A DNA stretch of 64,000 bases, from contig CM059623.1 in the NCBI GenBank assembly GCA_030435675.1, forward strand, positions 4,552,012 to 4,616,011. Reading direction: 5' to 3'. Below, in pieces: positions 33,607 to 43,350 of the stretch. The stretch is from Steinernema hermaphroditum. Its lineage: Eukaryota; Nematoda; Chromadorea; Rhabditida; Steinernematidae. Position numbers and translations under genes: made by a program. How positions within the stretch are numbered: the first letter of the stretch is position 1; each line of letters begins with the position of its first letter. Under the pieces are notes generated by a model. It did not search any database. It was not told the origin of the DNA and was given only the letters and a program-made list of their open reading frames with translations.

Positions 33607-35367
33607 ATGTCACACACTTATCCCGAGCTGCCCGACGAAAAGCAGATCGTCGTCGGCAGCCCGCCCCCAGCATGTGTTAGTGTTTTTGTTGCCGGAGGCG
33701 AACCCGCGTCCTCCACTCGGTTTGCCGCCTTTCATTTATCACTAATCAGGCTGCGGCTGTGACTTGAGCTCTCGCTGATTATTCCGTTTAGGCCGCTTTG
33801 AGCCATGGCGCAAGTGATAACTTGGTGCGTCCGACCGTACGCCGCTGTTAAGTGGCTTCAGTTGGTAAGGTTTGTCTTAAGGCTCAGAATAGTCACGTCT
33901 GACATGTTTTTGATTCTGTAGCTCGTTGATCAGCGCGTGAATTGCCTTGACATGTGTCGTATAGCTTAGGAGAGGGGAAGCGGGTGCCCGGAAAAAGCCG
34001 CCTGTCACTCATCTGACGACGGAACGTTTATCTTTTTACACAAAAGTGATCGTCGAGAAATTGGTGAAACGCGGAAAAACGGAACAAAAAGAGGCGATCT
34101 ACCAAAGACCGGAAGTTATAACTAAGTGCTTCCGATAAGAATTTATGGGTTTATTAGCAAGTGGGCCTCAAGAACCACAACCAGAGTATGAAATACTCCA
34201 AGCGACAGTATTTTTAAAAAATTGCCTACAGAACTCGTGTTTCAGAGTCTGTGGCGGGCAATTGGGTGAAAGTTTTCAACCAGCAATAAACGCACCTCGG
34301 CTGAGCCTCATTGGTCACGTTATCGCCTCTGCGCAAAGCTGACCTCACCGCCTCTCCACCGCCACCCCATGCAGACGAGACTGTCTACGGGCATCGGTGC
34401 AACCGGTCGGTGATAGAGAATACCTGCAGACATCTGCAGATGAGACATCTCACCTCAGCCATTTTTGACAAACAAGAAGTGAGACATTTCTCACCACAAA
34501 CAGAAGCTTCTTCTCCGAATGAACGAACGAATGAATGGAGTATGCACAATTGTTCTGCCTTCTCTGCCGCCGACCGGTCACTCCGCTCCCCGTAGACAGT
34601 CTCGTTTGCATGAGGTGACGGTGGAGAGGCGGTGAGGTCAGCTTTGCGCAGAGGCGATAACGTGACCAATGAGGCTCAGCCGAGGTGCGTTTATTGCTGG
34701 TTGAAAACTTTCACCCAATTGCCCGCCACAGACTCTGAAACACGAGTTCTGTAGGCAATTTTTGGAAACCCTCAGGGGATAATAATGTATTCAGTTGCGG
34801 TCGTTTCTTGTTTCTCTTAACGCTTTGAAGCAAGGGCATAATTCCAAGTGCTGTTGAGACTGCCGTGTTTAGCTCTGCTTCTTCCTGATCGTCATCTTCC
34901 TCCTCGACGGCCGCATCCAATGGTGGCCCTACACGGCAATCTTCCTCGGATCGATCATCTCGGCCATCGTAGTCGCCGTACTACTCCTTATCGGCTTCTT
35001 CGAGATCAACCGGTCGCTCAGCGCCAAGATGCCCTGGCTCACCACAGTACCCCTCTCAGTGGAAACCCCTCAAAACGGTCTTTTTCAGGAGTTCATCATC
35101 AACCTCGTCCTCCTCGTCTTCACCCTCGCCGCATCGGCCCTCCTCGTCTTCGACTACTTCAAGATGCTCGGCGGTGAGTTCCACCACCACAAGTACACTC
35201 CGCCGGCAAACATCGGCCGCGACGGATGGAAGATGCGAATCCTCGTTGTTTTGGTAAGCCGATCCGGTGACAACAAAAGGGCGCCCCTCTCTCTTCAGGC
35301 CAGCATGCTCATGGCCGCTTTGGCGTTCCTCTACTCGACCCTCCAGGCCAAGAAGAGAGCTCGTTAG
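33607..35367 (+). CDS. Four-pass membrane protein with U4-bearing first intron
   Basis: Four exons (33,607-33,675; 34,873-35,046; 35,089-35,253; 35,299-35,367) join in phase 0 to 158 residues. A polar N terminus MSHTYPELPDEKQ is followed by four hydrophobic segments: CFFLIVIFLL, FLGSIISAIVVAVLLLIGFF, FIINLVLLVFTLAASALLVF and VVLASMLMAALAFLY, and a basic end KKRAR. The layout resembles nematode MARVEL-like tetraspan proteins, but I cannot place it. The 1.2-kb first intron, far larger than the others, holds two U4 copies in inverted orientation. Its donor is TGT/GTTAGT. Confidence 0.6.
34216..34340 (-). pseudogene. U4 snRNA copy, 3' end replaced
   Basis: On the minus strand from 34,340: AGCTTTGCGCAGAGGCGATA, the kink-turn 5' stem-loop with CCAATGAGG and CCGAGG, and the central region are the same as in the full copies. 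After GGCAATTTTT the sequence changes, so the base after the Sm site and the 3' stem-loop (GGAAACCC..GGGG) are lost. Its 80-base upstream block (34,341-34,420) is intact. Most likely a pseudogene or a transcript unable to form a stable core snRNP. Confidence 0.8.
34560..34639 (+). promoter_or_regulatory. Conserved U4 upstream block (presumed PSE promoter)
   Basis: About 80-90 bases directly upstream of the RNA start are conserved in all U4 copies, with GACCGGTC, GTAGACAGTCTC and a GC-rich GGAGAGGCGGTGAGGTC ending at +1. Position and conservation fit the proximal sequence element of nematode snRNA genes; the exact element is not resolved. Confidence 0.65.
34640..34779 (+). ncRNA. U4 snRNA gene
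   Basis: Begins AGCTTTGCGCAGAGGCGATA, carries the U6-pairing and kink-turn 5' stem-loop region (CCAATGAGG, CCGAGG), TTGCTGGTTGAAAACTTTCACCC-type central sequence in shorter words, a middle stem CAGACTCTG..CACGAGTTCTG, the Sm site AATTTTTGG and the short 3' hairpin AAACCCTCAGGGG. Layout and length (about 140) are those of nematode U4. It lies in an intron of the four-pass gene, in inverted orientation to the truncated copy at 34,216. Confidence 0.9.
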
Positions 35368-35420
35368 GCGGTGCAGACAAAGGAAGGATTTATACAGTCG
35401 TGCATGTACACAGAGATCGG

Positions 35421-36873
35421 TCAATATTCTGTGTTGTCATAAAGCTCTTTGATACCGAAGATGTCGTCCTTGCTCAGGCGAAATCCATCGGACAGTTGTT
35501 CTCTGAAACTGGCTGGTTAAGTATGGCTCGTTGATCTAAAAGAAATATTACAAAAATGTAACAAAAAAGAACGGGCACAGACAGACAAAAGACATGAATT
35601 GTAGTTGTCTACAAAATTGTGTATTGCCAGTTAATTCTCTCCTTAAAGGGATGATGTATGACTACATGAGTACTTGTACGATGGGACCTTACATACGAAG
35701 AGCATTCACTCCCTTTTTCGTCATACAAAGCTTCAGAAGATGGCCATTGAACCGGCTCTGCATCTTTTTGATTTAAAAAATAATATAAGATTCCTCTTGG
35801 TGGTGGAATTCTAGTTGCTAATAACTTGGAAAGCTTGGATATAGGAAGTCTGAAGTCAAGGATAGACACCAAGCCTGTCCAAAAAACGCTACTTTAGATT
35901 ACCCCCTCTGCCGTTCGATGAAATATGAGATCCAATCGAATGGTTCGTATCTTGACTAAAACCTCCAACCTCTACAAATAATGAACTTTCCAAGCTATCT
36001 CAAAAGACATGAATTGTAGTTGTCTGAAACTGTGAGACGGAGTAAAACAGTGCGCCTAAAAGGCAGGTAATACAAAATGGCATAAAATTGGTTTATAGGA
36101 CCGTACAAGGCCCACGTATTTAGATTGGCTTCTAAATTGGCAAAACAAAAATTCTTTCCTAACTGTATATCTAATCTGGCTACACCTGGATACGCCTTCG
36201 AAAAGGATCAAAATTCGTACCTGTAGTACGGATTCATTATAGCCTTCGGATGAGTGGAATGCCGCAGTCCTAAAGCGTGTCCAATTTCGTGGAGTGCGAC
36301 CTAAAGATGCATGAAACAGCGTGCCTAAACGTCTCTTACATATCTCAGATCAAGTCCCTCTCTGCCGTCCGTGGACCAGTGCTCGCTGGCGTCGAAGTGG
36401 ACGAGTCCCTCGGTGGGGTAGGCCGAGTGGGCGATGATTCCTCCTTCGCCATCGAAGTCCTCCAGGTCGTTGTGGTGGTACTTGGCGAAGAGGACCTCCA
36501 GATCCACCTTGTCCCTTCCGAAAGTCTCCTTGAACTGCAGCGTCCGTCCCGAGTCTTTCTCCCACGTCTCCAAAGCTCTCGCTATGACTTGGCTTAACCC
36601 TCGATTACAACCTCTCAGCTCTGGACCCTACCGAGCGGCGGCCCTCTGCGTCTCGTTGTGGAACATGCCGAAAGGGTCCCGGAACTGCCAGGTGAGCCTC
36701 GTGTTGGGCCATTTCGTCTTGGCGAGCACTTAAGACGGCCTCGTGAACATGATCGTTAGCGGCGATTGATTACCGAATCGTTTGTCGCGGCGACAGAGTC
36801 GGACACCTGTGGGAAAGGCGAGGAGCGAAGTGAAAGTGAAGGAGAGAAGGAGGAAGACCGCAGCGCGAAGCAT
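35421..36873 (-). CDS. Secreted minimal matrix metalloprotease
   Basis: Five exons (36,873-36,774; 36,728-36,632; 36,577-36,340; 36,300-36,221; 35,508-35,421) encode about 200 residues. A signal peptide [19 protein letters not shown] is followed by about eight residues, a furin-like RRDKR, and at once the catalytic domain [15 protein letters not shown]. The calcium/zinc strand region has [15 protein letters not shown] and the active site [11 protein letters not shown] with the IMNPYY Met-turn and the [10 protein letters not shown] end typical of MMPs. There is no prodomain with a PRCGVPD cysteine switch and no hemopexin repeats; one Cys sits in LCRRDKR. The last intron is about 710 bases. Confidence 0.82.
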
Positions 36874-38031
36874 AATCGCCTTGTCTTCCGACGTCGCCGA
36901 CCGAAAAGAAGACCCGGGCGGACGACCCAGATCCGCAACTTATTGTTTCTTTTTGCGCAGACCCGTCCAACGCGATAACAACACGTGAACGTTTCGCCAT
37001 TATTTCGAACACTTCATTGTCGTCCGATCCTATCGCTTCCGACATTCGACATTGATGGACAAAATCTTGTTTTGAAGGGGTGGGAAGACTTCTTGGAACA
37101 TCAAACAGTGGCAACAGTATGTGACGAAGATGAAAAATCATCAGGTGCTGCGTTTCCTACTTGTAATTGTTTGGCCATTTTTATAAATTACGAAAAGTGC
37201 AAATGAGTTAAGTGAGTGGTCGTTCTCGGCTATCTTTTGTTGACGCAATGATCTCCCGATCGAACACCAAGGAACACCAGAAGGCCTTAACACTTCCAGA
37301 AGCAAAGTAATAGGACTACCGGATGAATCGGCTTCACCGAACAAAGAATACAACCAGCGAATACTTATCGTGCATTTGTGAGGCGTCTTGGTTCCCTGGT
37401 GGTTTGGGGTGGAAGGTTGTGCAACAAGAAAAACTCCACTGGTTTTTGTGGAGAAAGAAGTCAAGATCGACTGCTCCGTCTATCAGAATGTGATTCGGAG
37501 GGTATCCGAGGGATGCACTGTCTCGCTAGGCGTAAGAGCACTTCGGAACCAAGCGATATACCCTGATGCAGGCCTGGGCTCCTGCCTACGGAGCCAAATC
37601 GGCGATGGACTTCTGCCTGGTGCAGATCTTAGATTTCTCTGAGCAAGGAAGATTGGCCCTGCCCGGATTTGAACCTGGTGGACTTCGCATCTTGGAGGAG
37701 ATGGCCTGCCGAGTCCCCCACGCATGTATGAGTCACTAATGGCCACTGTCCAAAAGCCTTGTTTTCGAAGGATTTCGATTTTAGACGTGATAGTATTTTT
37801 ATCGGAACTGCGACCGTTCGAAACGCCTTAACCACTGCCCTCCGGTGCTCACCCGCGGTGACTCAGTCCATGTTTGTCAGCCGTTCGTAACCGCTCTCTT
37901 TCACAATCCGTCGCGCGCTTATCAGCAAAGCAAACGATATAAAGACGATCTGCGCCGTTTTTCGTCGTATATTCGTATCACTCAGCTGACTCTTCTCTAT
38001 TCTAGATGCTATTGACGACTATCGGACTGCT
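36874..38031. other. Intergenic with repeat fragments and a tRNA-like relic
   Basis: No protein gene recognised. Bases about 37,203-37,290 resemble the dispersed repeat described at 38,845. On the minus strand, a tRNA A-box-like word (GGGCAGTGGTTAAGG, about 37,824-37,838) and a B-box-like GGTTCAAATCC (about 37,665-37,675) lie about 150 bases apart, too far for a tRNA. A TATA-like CGATATAAAGACG at about 37,937 and a TATTCTAG acceptor at 37,998-38,005 precede the next gene. Confidence 0.45.
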
Positions 38032-38797
38032 ATGGAGAAAGACAAGAAGTCAAGAAGACAAGGAAAACGCGGCGCCGCCGCCAAGTTGAAGTCGAAACTT
38101 TCGACTTCTTTCAAAAGTGTGCCAAAAACGCCCTTAGTTTTACATTGGTTATGTTCTCCTATAGATATATGCGCCAGTTTAACCAACCTGAACATTTCCC
38201 CTTGGGACCCTGGACTTTCTCCTCCCCAGAGGATCCACAGAAAGGAGCACATAATCGCGCAGGATTCGAAGGGACACGACTACTCGACTGTATACAGAGA
38301 CTGTTTCGACGCGACTCTAACATGGATCTTCATAGAGGAACCCTTTCTAGTGGGTTCAAATCAGGTGAGACGCTCATCAACAGAACTTTCTGAACAGATT
38401 CTTTTTCGATCGGCAACTTCAAATACTTCTGTGCTACTGCCAAAAAATTCTCCCCGAATCTCACAAAGGTCACCTTGGTGTCGAGGATGATGATGGAGAA
38501 GAAGAAAGAGAACGAGAAGGTGGCGGAATCTCTCGAGGAAAAAGTGGATAAGTTGAAAGACGACCTGAAAGAGTTGGGCTTGGAGATGGACTGTGTTTTT
38601 GACAAGGATCTTCACGATCGGTCCATAAGGTATGCCCCAACATGCCCAGAAGCAATATTCCGATGGTGTTTTGCAGCTTCAGCAATGGGTGGTTCGTCAA
38701 AAGCGGCAGAGGGCTCCACTACTTCTTGACCGAGGAGAAAAACTACGCGAAGCGCAAGTGCCGTAAAACGAGCCTCGACTTCTTCTTTTGCGTGTGA
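38032..38797 (+). CDS. MITD1-like protein lacking the MIT domain
   Basis: Four exons (38,032-38,118; 38,230-38,353; 38,398-38,629; 38,677-38,797) give about 187 residues. A short basic N terminus precedes the C-terminal MITD1 domain (PLD-like fold): HDYSTVYRDCFDATLTWIFI, EEPFLV, NFKYFCATAKKF, a lysine/glutamate coiled section, then DLHDRSI and SNGWFVKSGRGLHYF. In the family this domain binds phospholipid at the midbody and the MIT domain binds ESCRT-III; the MIT part is not seen here. A frame DAIDDYRTAMEKDKK runs on upstream of the ATG, so a further 5' exon cannot be excluded. The second donor (G/GTTCAA) is weak but keeps family spacing. Confidence 0.65.
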
Positions 38798-38844
38798 CAT
38801 TGTACATAGAGCTGTACATAAATTGAAAGATATCTCTCAGAAAT

Positions 38845-38945
38845 GAGTTGTGAGCGGTCGTTCTTGGTCGTCGCTGTTGGCACGATGATCCCCTCGGCTC
38901 ACAGAACACCAGGAAGCCATAATTCAACCGTGTCGCGACGAATAT
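38845..38945 (+). repeat. Dispersed hairpin-bearing repeat, copy
   Basis: Shares GAGCGGTCGTTCTTGG, GTCGCTGTTGGC and CAGGAAGCC-type words with copies at about 37,203-37,290, 40,188-40,385 (minus) and 45,885-45,995. In better copies GGCTCCC and GGGAGCC flank an 18-base loop and could pair. No boundaries or target duplications are clear. Confidence 0.5.
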
Positions 38946-40187
38946 CGACGTGCTTGACCGCCCGCGTGCCCTACGCCGCGTTGTTTGAGCTATTTGCCTT
39001 CTTATTATATAATTGGGAGAGTAATGCACTAGAGCGAAGTGACGGAGGCGAAGTAGCGAAGCCCTCTTTGACATTTGCGCACTATTTTGGACGAAAAAAA
39101 AGTGTGAAAGGACCGAGATCTGTAGGCACGGAAATCGTGGGCACTAAAAACAAAAGAGATCAGAGAATGCTGGGTAATTAGGGCTTCAAATCTTCCGCTT
39201 CGAAGACCTCGTTTCCACGAAGATTTTGAAAACGCATCAACGTGGAAGTCTTGAATACATGTTGACTTCGTTAATGAGTATGGAGATCACTGTGAATTAT
39301 GTTATAGCCCTTCTTGAGGTTAATGTTTATTCCATTTTTCTCACAAACGTTTTCCCCTAAAAACAAGCACAGAAATGTTCCCAAGCCGTACTTTTTGTAG
39401 CATAATGTTTGCCTGCAGGGAACGTGCACTTCAACTAAGTCCGTTTTCTAGTAATCAAGTTATTAGTAGCCATTCAAGAAGCTGATTACAACTGTTATGC
39501 TGCACTTTTCTCCTGGAGCCTAGGCGAGTAACAACTTTTGAGTGCATGGCTGCTCGAGTGTGATATGAACGGAAAACAAGATTGATTTTATGGCTTCAAA
39601 ACGTTCCTTTTTCCTGTTGTTGTTTTCCAATCCTCGCGAGTTCCAAGCTATCTTTGTCGGATATAGTTTATTCTGCTTCAGTATCACACCAATCCTGTCT
39701 GCAGTCTCGTCGCGCTTACTGTCTCTAATAGGTCATCTAGGGCATCTTGCAGAATTCGTTACTCCAAGGTCTTCGCGCACTGTCGAGCGGTTGTGAGTGG
39801 CCACGATTCGATCTTCCGCGACCCTGATTCGCTGAATCGCAATAGCTGCTAACTCTTTCGGTCTTCGATCTACACGAAAAAGGTCGCCGAGTACCGAATA
39901 TGCCCGATCATTCACAGGCTTCGCCCTAAGTCTTACACGATTTATCTTCCCGAATCAACGGCTTACGCCGTGCAGGACGTCTCATAAATGCACAAAGAAG
40001 AACAAAGTCACACCGTAGCCGCTGATTTTCTTCTGGTTTCGGTGGAGCAGACGAATCCGAAAAGAATCCAGCGTTCCCATCAGTATGCGCGGGCGTCGAA
40101 GTCGTGAAGAGTTGATTCCGGAAGAGGCGCGGCGGCGGAGAACAGCGAACGGAACGGAGGGGCATCTTCGGTTCGGCTGGCGGCGCG
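38946..40187. other. Intergenic, nothing recognised
   Basis: About 1.2 kb without a supported gene. Moderately AT-rich; short frames lack any family feature. Confidence 0.5.
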
Positions 40188-40385
40188 GACTTCGGAGTTG
40201 CAACGCTTCTTCGGCTTCTCTGGCGCGGGTAGAGTCGGGCAGTCGTGACGAGCTTCTTGGCGAGACGGTGGAACTACGGCTCCCTGGTGTTCCAGGCCTT
40301 CTGGGAGCCGGGGCGATCATTGCGCCAACAGCGACGGCCGAGAACGACCGCTCACTTAACTCATTCGGCTCAGACAGCCTCAGAG
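40188..40385 (-). repeat. Dispersed hairpin-bearing repeat, longest copy
   Basis: On the minus strand: GAATGAGTTAAGTGAGCGG, TCGTTCTCGGCCGTCGC, GGCTCCCAGAAGGCC, GGAACACCAGGGAGCCG and a further CGTCTCGCCAAGAAGCTCG. It ends near the 5' side of the chemoreceptor gene. Confidence 0.55.
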
Positions 40386-40510
40386 AGAGAGCGAGTGGAC
40401 GACCCGACCGATCGCTGGGGGCACAAATGAAAGACCTGCCCTAAGTCTTATCAGAAACAATGTATGAGATGAGCTACCTACCAGTTCACAACTCTCTTTG
40501 TTTCAGTCAA

Positions 40511-41410
40511 ATGCTCCACGAAACATATCTCACCATAATGGCACTCTCCTACTGCAGCACCTTCTTATTGTCCTATGTGGCCATCAAGACGTGCACGAAG
40601 AAAACGCGCCACTTCACCTATTACGTTCTGAACATCATCGTTCACCACTCCCTCATCACCCTTCTTCTGACTCTCTTTCTGCAGCCCGAGTTTCTGGAGG
40701 AAGTTCTCTGCTTTCGTATCCACGGAGTAGTCACTCTGCTACCGTCAAGCGCCATAAACTTCTTCCTCACGATTACGGTAGCCCTGGTGGCGACGACATT
40801 TCTCAGCTACGTCCACATATCGCTCTACCACCTTCTTTCTCTTCGCCACAGGTCTCTGTCGGCCATGATGTGCTCTCCCAAATGCTTCCCGGCGGTGTGT
40901 GTGGTCTACGTCATCAGCGCAGCCATGACTTTCTGTGTCGTCTACGTCTCGCTCTACTTTGAGACACAGGACTCCTCCGATCCTCGTGTGATCTGCTTCC
41001 AGGCGCCGTTCTCCTCCATCATGACACTCTTCGGAGCCGTCTTCGTGGGAGTGGTCACTCTTGTGGGACTGGCCACGATAGGGTGTACGGTATCCGTCCT
41101 CCACAAGTCGCAGACTTCGATAAAGAAGGACATCCGAGGTGTGATGAAGAGTCTTGTCATCTTCGCCCTTATCCCGATCTCGATGGTCGCTGTGCCTCTG
41201 TGTCCTGTGCTCGTCTGGTCGGCGCTGACTCAACGATCTTCTTCTTTTGCCATCACTGCCAACTTCTGTGTCTTCGTGGCGACGTTCGAGTACACTGTAA
41301 TGACCTGTGCCGCTATTCTTCTCATTCGACCGTACAATCGGGCGACGAGGAGGCTCGTCAGACTCGTTGTCCGAAGGTGCGCCATCGTAGGCGTGGAGCA
41401 GTGTTTCTGA
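40511..41410 (+). CDS. Serpentine chemoreceptor (Str superfamily, srh/str type)
   Basis: An uninterrupted frame of 300 residues from the ATG after a TTTCAG acceptor (40,506). Seven hydrophobic segments are visible, starting TIMALSYCSTFLLSYVAI and ending FVATFEYTVMTCAAILLIRPYN. The PYN after the last helix stands where the PYR/PYN signature of this nematode receptor superfamily lies. These are G-protein-coupled receptors of sensory neurons. The frame extends upstream to 40,460, but GTATGA...TTTCAG there looks like a 45-base intron, so a short first exon may exist upstream, within the repeat. Subfamily is not certain. Confidence 0.75.
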   Translation: MLHETYLTIMALSYCSTFLLSYVAIKTCTKKTRHFTYYVLNIIVHHSLITLLLTLFLQPEFLEEVLCFRIHGVVTLLPSSAINFFLTITVALVATTFLSYVHISLYHLLSLRHRSLSAMMCSPKCFPAVCVVYVISAAMTFCVVYVSLYFETQDSSDPRVICFQAPFSSIMTLFGAVFVGVVTLVGLATIGCTVSVLHKSQTSIKKDIRGVMKSLVIFALIPISMVAVPLCPVLVWSALTQRSSSFAITANFCVFVATFEYTVMTCAAILLIRPYNRATRRLVRLVVRRCAIVGVEQCF

Positions 41411-41855
41411 CATGAAGCCATCGGCGACAGCTACCGAAATGGATAATACGTGAAGAAACTGTATCTTTAGACCAGCGGCAATACGTCGCTGCAACCAGTC
41501 GCTACGACCAGTTCTCTACCCGCAGTCTATTGGAATCAGTCTACTATCTACTACTACTGTACACCACTTGTGCGTTGGTCGTTTGTGTTTTGTTGTCTCT
41601 ATGGCAGTGATCGGTGAATAAAAGAGTAATTTTGCGGATTCAATAAGCAGCAACGGTCGGGCTACCGTGAGTTTGAAAAGGCCGCGAGCAAACTTTAGAA
41701 AGTTAAAGCGACTGAGAGAACTAATGATCCTTGAAAGATCTGAAGCGATCAGGGGACAGCCATGTTGGTCTTATACCCACGTTGGCAATCTGTGCAAATG
41801 AGTTTTATTGTCGCATGAAGCGAAGATTAGCCGGACATGGATGAGTCGAGGGACC
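41411..41855. other. Intergenic between converging genes
   Basis: 3' flanks of the chemoreceptor (a GTGAATAAAAG poly(A)-type signal at about 41,617) and of the SKP1-like gene. No other gene seen. Confidence 0.5.
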
Positions 41856-42401
41856 TTAGTCCTCACACCAGGCGTTCTCGCGTCGGATCTGCTCCTCCTC
41901 CTCAGGAGTGAAGTCGTTCTTGATGTTGAACGTCCTCCGGATCTGCTCGGGGCTCTTTCCCTTGATCATGTTGGCGACCGTCTTGCAGCCGATGTCGAGG
42001 AGGGCGCGGATCTCGAGGTAGTTGGCGGCGAGGATGATGTCGAAGAGAGTGCCCTGGTCGACCTTCATGAACTGCTGGTCCCACTGAGGAATGTCATCCG
42101 TCCGCTTCTCCTTGTTGGCACTCTCCTCGACCGTCACGACCGGGTCGGCGCGATGGTGCTCCAGCCAGACGATGACCTGGAAACACTCAAGTAGGGACAT
42201 CAATGGATGGAGCTTTACCTTTCGGAGAGTGGAGGAGTGGACGTTCTGCAGGGGGATAGCCTCGGTCATGGTTGTCTCGTCCTCGTCGTCGTCCATCCCC
42301 AGGTCGATGAGCATCGTGTTGAGCGTGAGGGAGTGACGAACCAGGTCGCGGTCCACCTCGAACGACTCCTTGTCGGACGATTCGAGGAGCACCTTCTTCA
42401 T
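41856..42401 (-). CDS. SKP1-related protein (SCF ubiquitin ligase adaptor)
   Basis: Two exons on the minus strand separated by a 45-base intron, about 166 residues, the usual SKP1 length. The N-terminal BTB/POZ-like fold reads [18 protein letters not shown], with an acidic loop [21 protein letters not shown] and VWLEHH. The C-terminal part has [51 protein letters not shown] and ends ENAWCED, the F-box-binding helices. It bridges cullin-1 and F-box proteins. Nematodes carry many such skr genes; the orthologue is not identified. The ATG at 42,401 fits the family start; the frame runs on upstream to 42,473. Confidence 0.92.
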   Translation of the reverse strand: MKKVLLESSDKESFEVDRDLVRHSLTLNTMLIDLGMDDDEDETTMTEAIPLQNVHSSTLRKVKLHPLMSLLECFQVIVWLEHHRADPVVTVEESANKEKRTDDIPQWDQQFMKVDQGTLFDIILAANYLEIRALLDIGCKTVANMIKGKSPEQIRRTFNIKNDFTPEEEEQIRRENAWCED

Positions 42402-43350
42402 GGCGGAGGGATTCGATGGACCGAGCGAATGACTGTATGGATGGGGAGCGCTATTATATGAGCTAGAATTCACAGTTTGGTATCCCTTTCACGCATTTGT
42501 CGCATCGGAAAAAGTTCGCACATCGGCGTTTTCCGTTTGAGAGCGAAATCGTGATGGACGCCATCAGTCACAGTCAGACAAGATTCTGATTGTTGATGAA
42601 TTTTGGTAGCCAGAGGTTCGAGAAGAAGATGTGGAATGGCACTGGAATGGCACAAATCACAGAACTGGCATTGTAGACTACTGTCTAGATGCTCATTTTG
42701 GGTCACTCTAAATAATATCTACTTTGTAGACAGTCTCATTGCCTTTCGTTCACAAACCACTGAGAATCAAACCGGTCGTTCTCGGCATGCTGGCCACCCT
42801 TGATCGTCTAACAGACCTGTCTGTTGAGCATCCCTTTTGGCGGGTCTTATAGCATAGCATGTTGGATCTTGAAAGATATAATTTGACTGTGGAATTCAAC
42901 ATGCACTCAAAATCTTATGCTTTCCGATTGTGGTTGAGTTGACGCAGACGAGCAGACGACCAGTCCTTTACTCGAGGCACACTCTAATTTTATTTTGTGA
43001 TGAATGAACATTGCAAATCTGATTCAGTCCGACTACCGTATTCCAAAAACTTTAAAGGAGTACAATGACCACTGAAAGACATAATTCTAGCAGACGTCTA
43101 GAAGGCCATTCAGAAATTCAGACCGGTGAGACCGTCTGCTGAGTCTGCTTCTTTCGTTTCCCAACCGATCTTACCTTAGAATGTTCACGAAAATGAGATT
43201 CCAGACTTCTGACTAGATGCTCATTTTTTGGGACACCCAGTAGATCCTTGGGATAATAATGGAGCCCGCAATTAGGCAACCAATGCTCATTTGCAGCGAT
43301 AATTCTGTTGTGAAAGAGGAATAATTTGACGAGAAGAACCGAAAGATTCA
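42402..43350. other. Intergenic, 0.95 kb
   Basis: No gene recognised. GTAGACAGTCTC at 42,726-42,737 is identical to part of the U4 upstream block but no U4 follows. A phrase CTAGATGCTCATTTT appears at about 42,685 and again at about 43,213. Confidence 0.45.

Noticed and set aside
34311..34669. Mirror-image 94-codon frames [16 protein letters not shown] on both strands, also at 51.0, 57.5 and 61.7 kb
   Set aside because: They are translations of the U4 upstream block and RNA start; repetition follows the RNA genes.
40745..41494. 249-codon minus-strand frame opposite the chemoreceptor
   Set aside because: Antisense shadow; the plus frame has seven membrane segments and family features.
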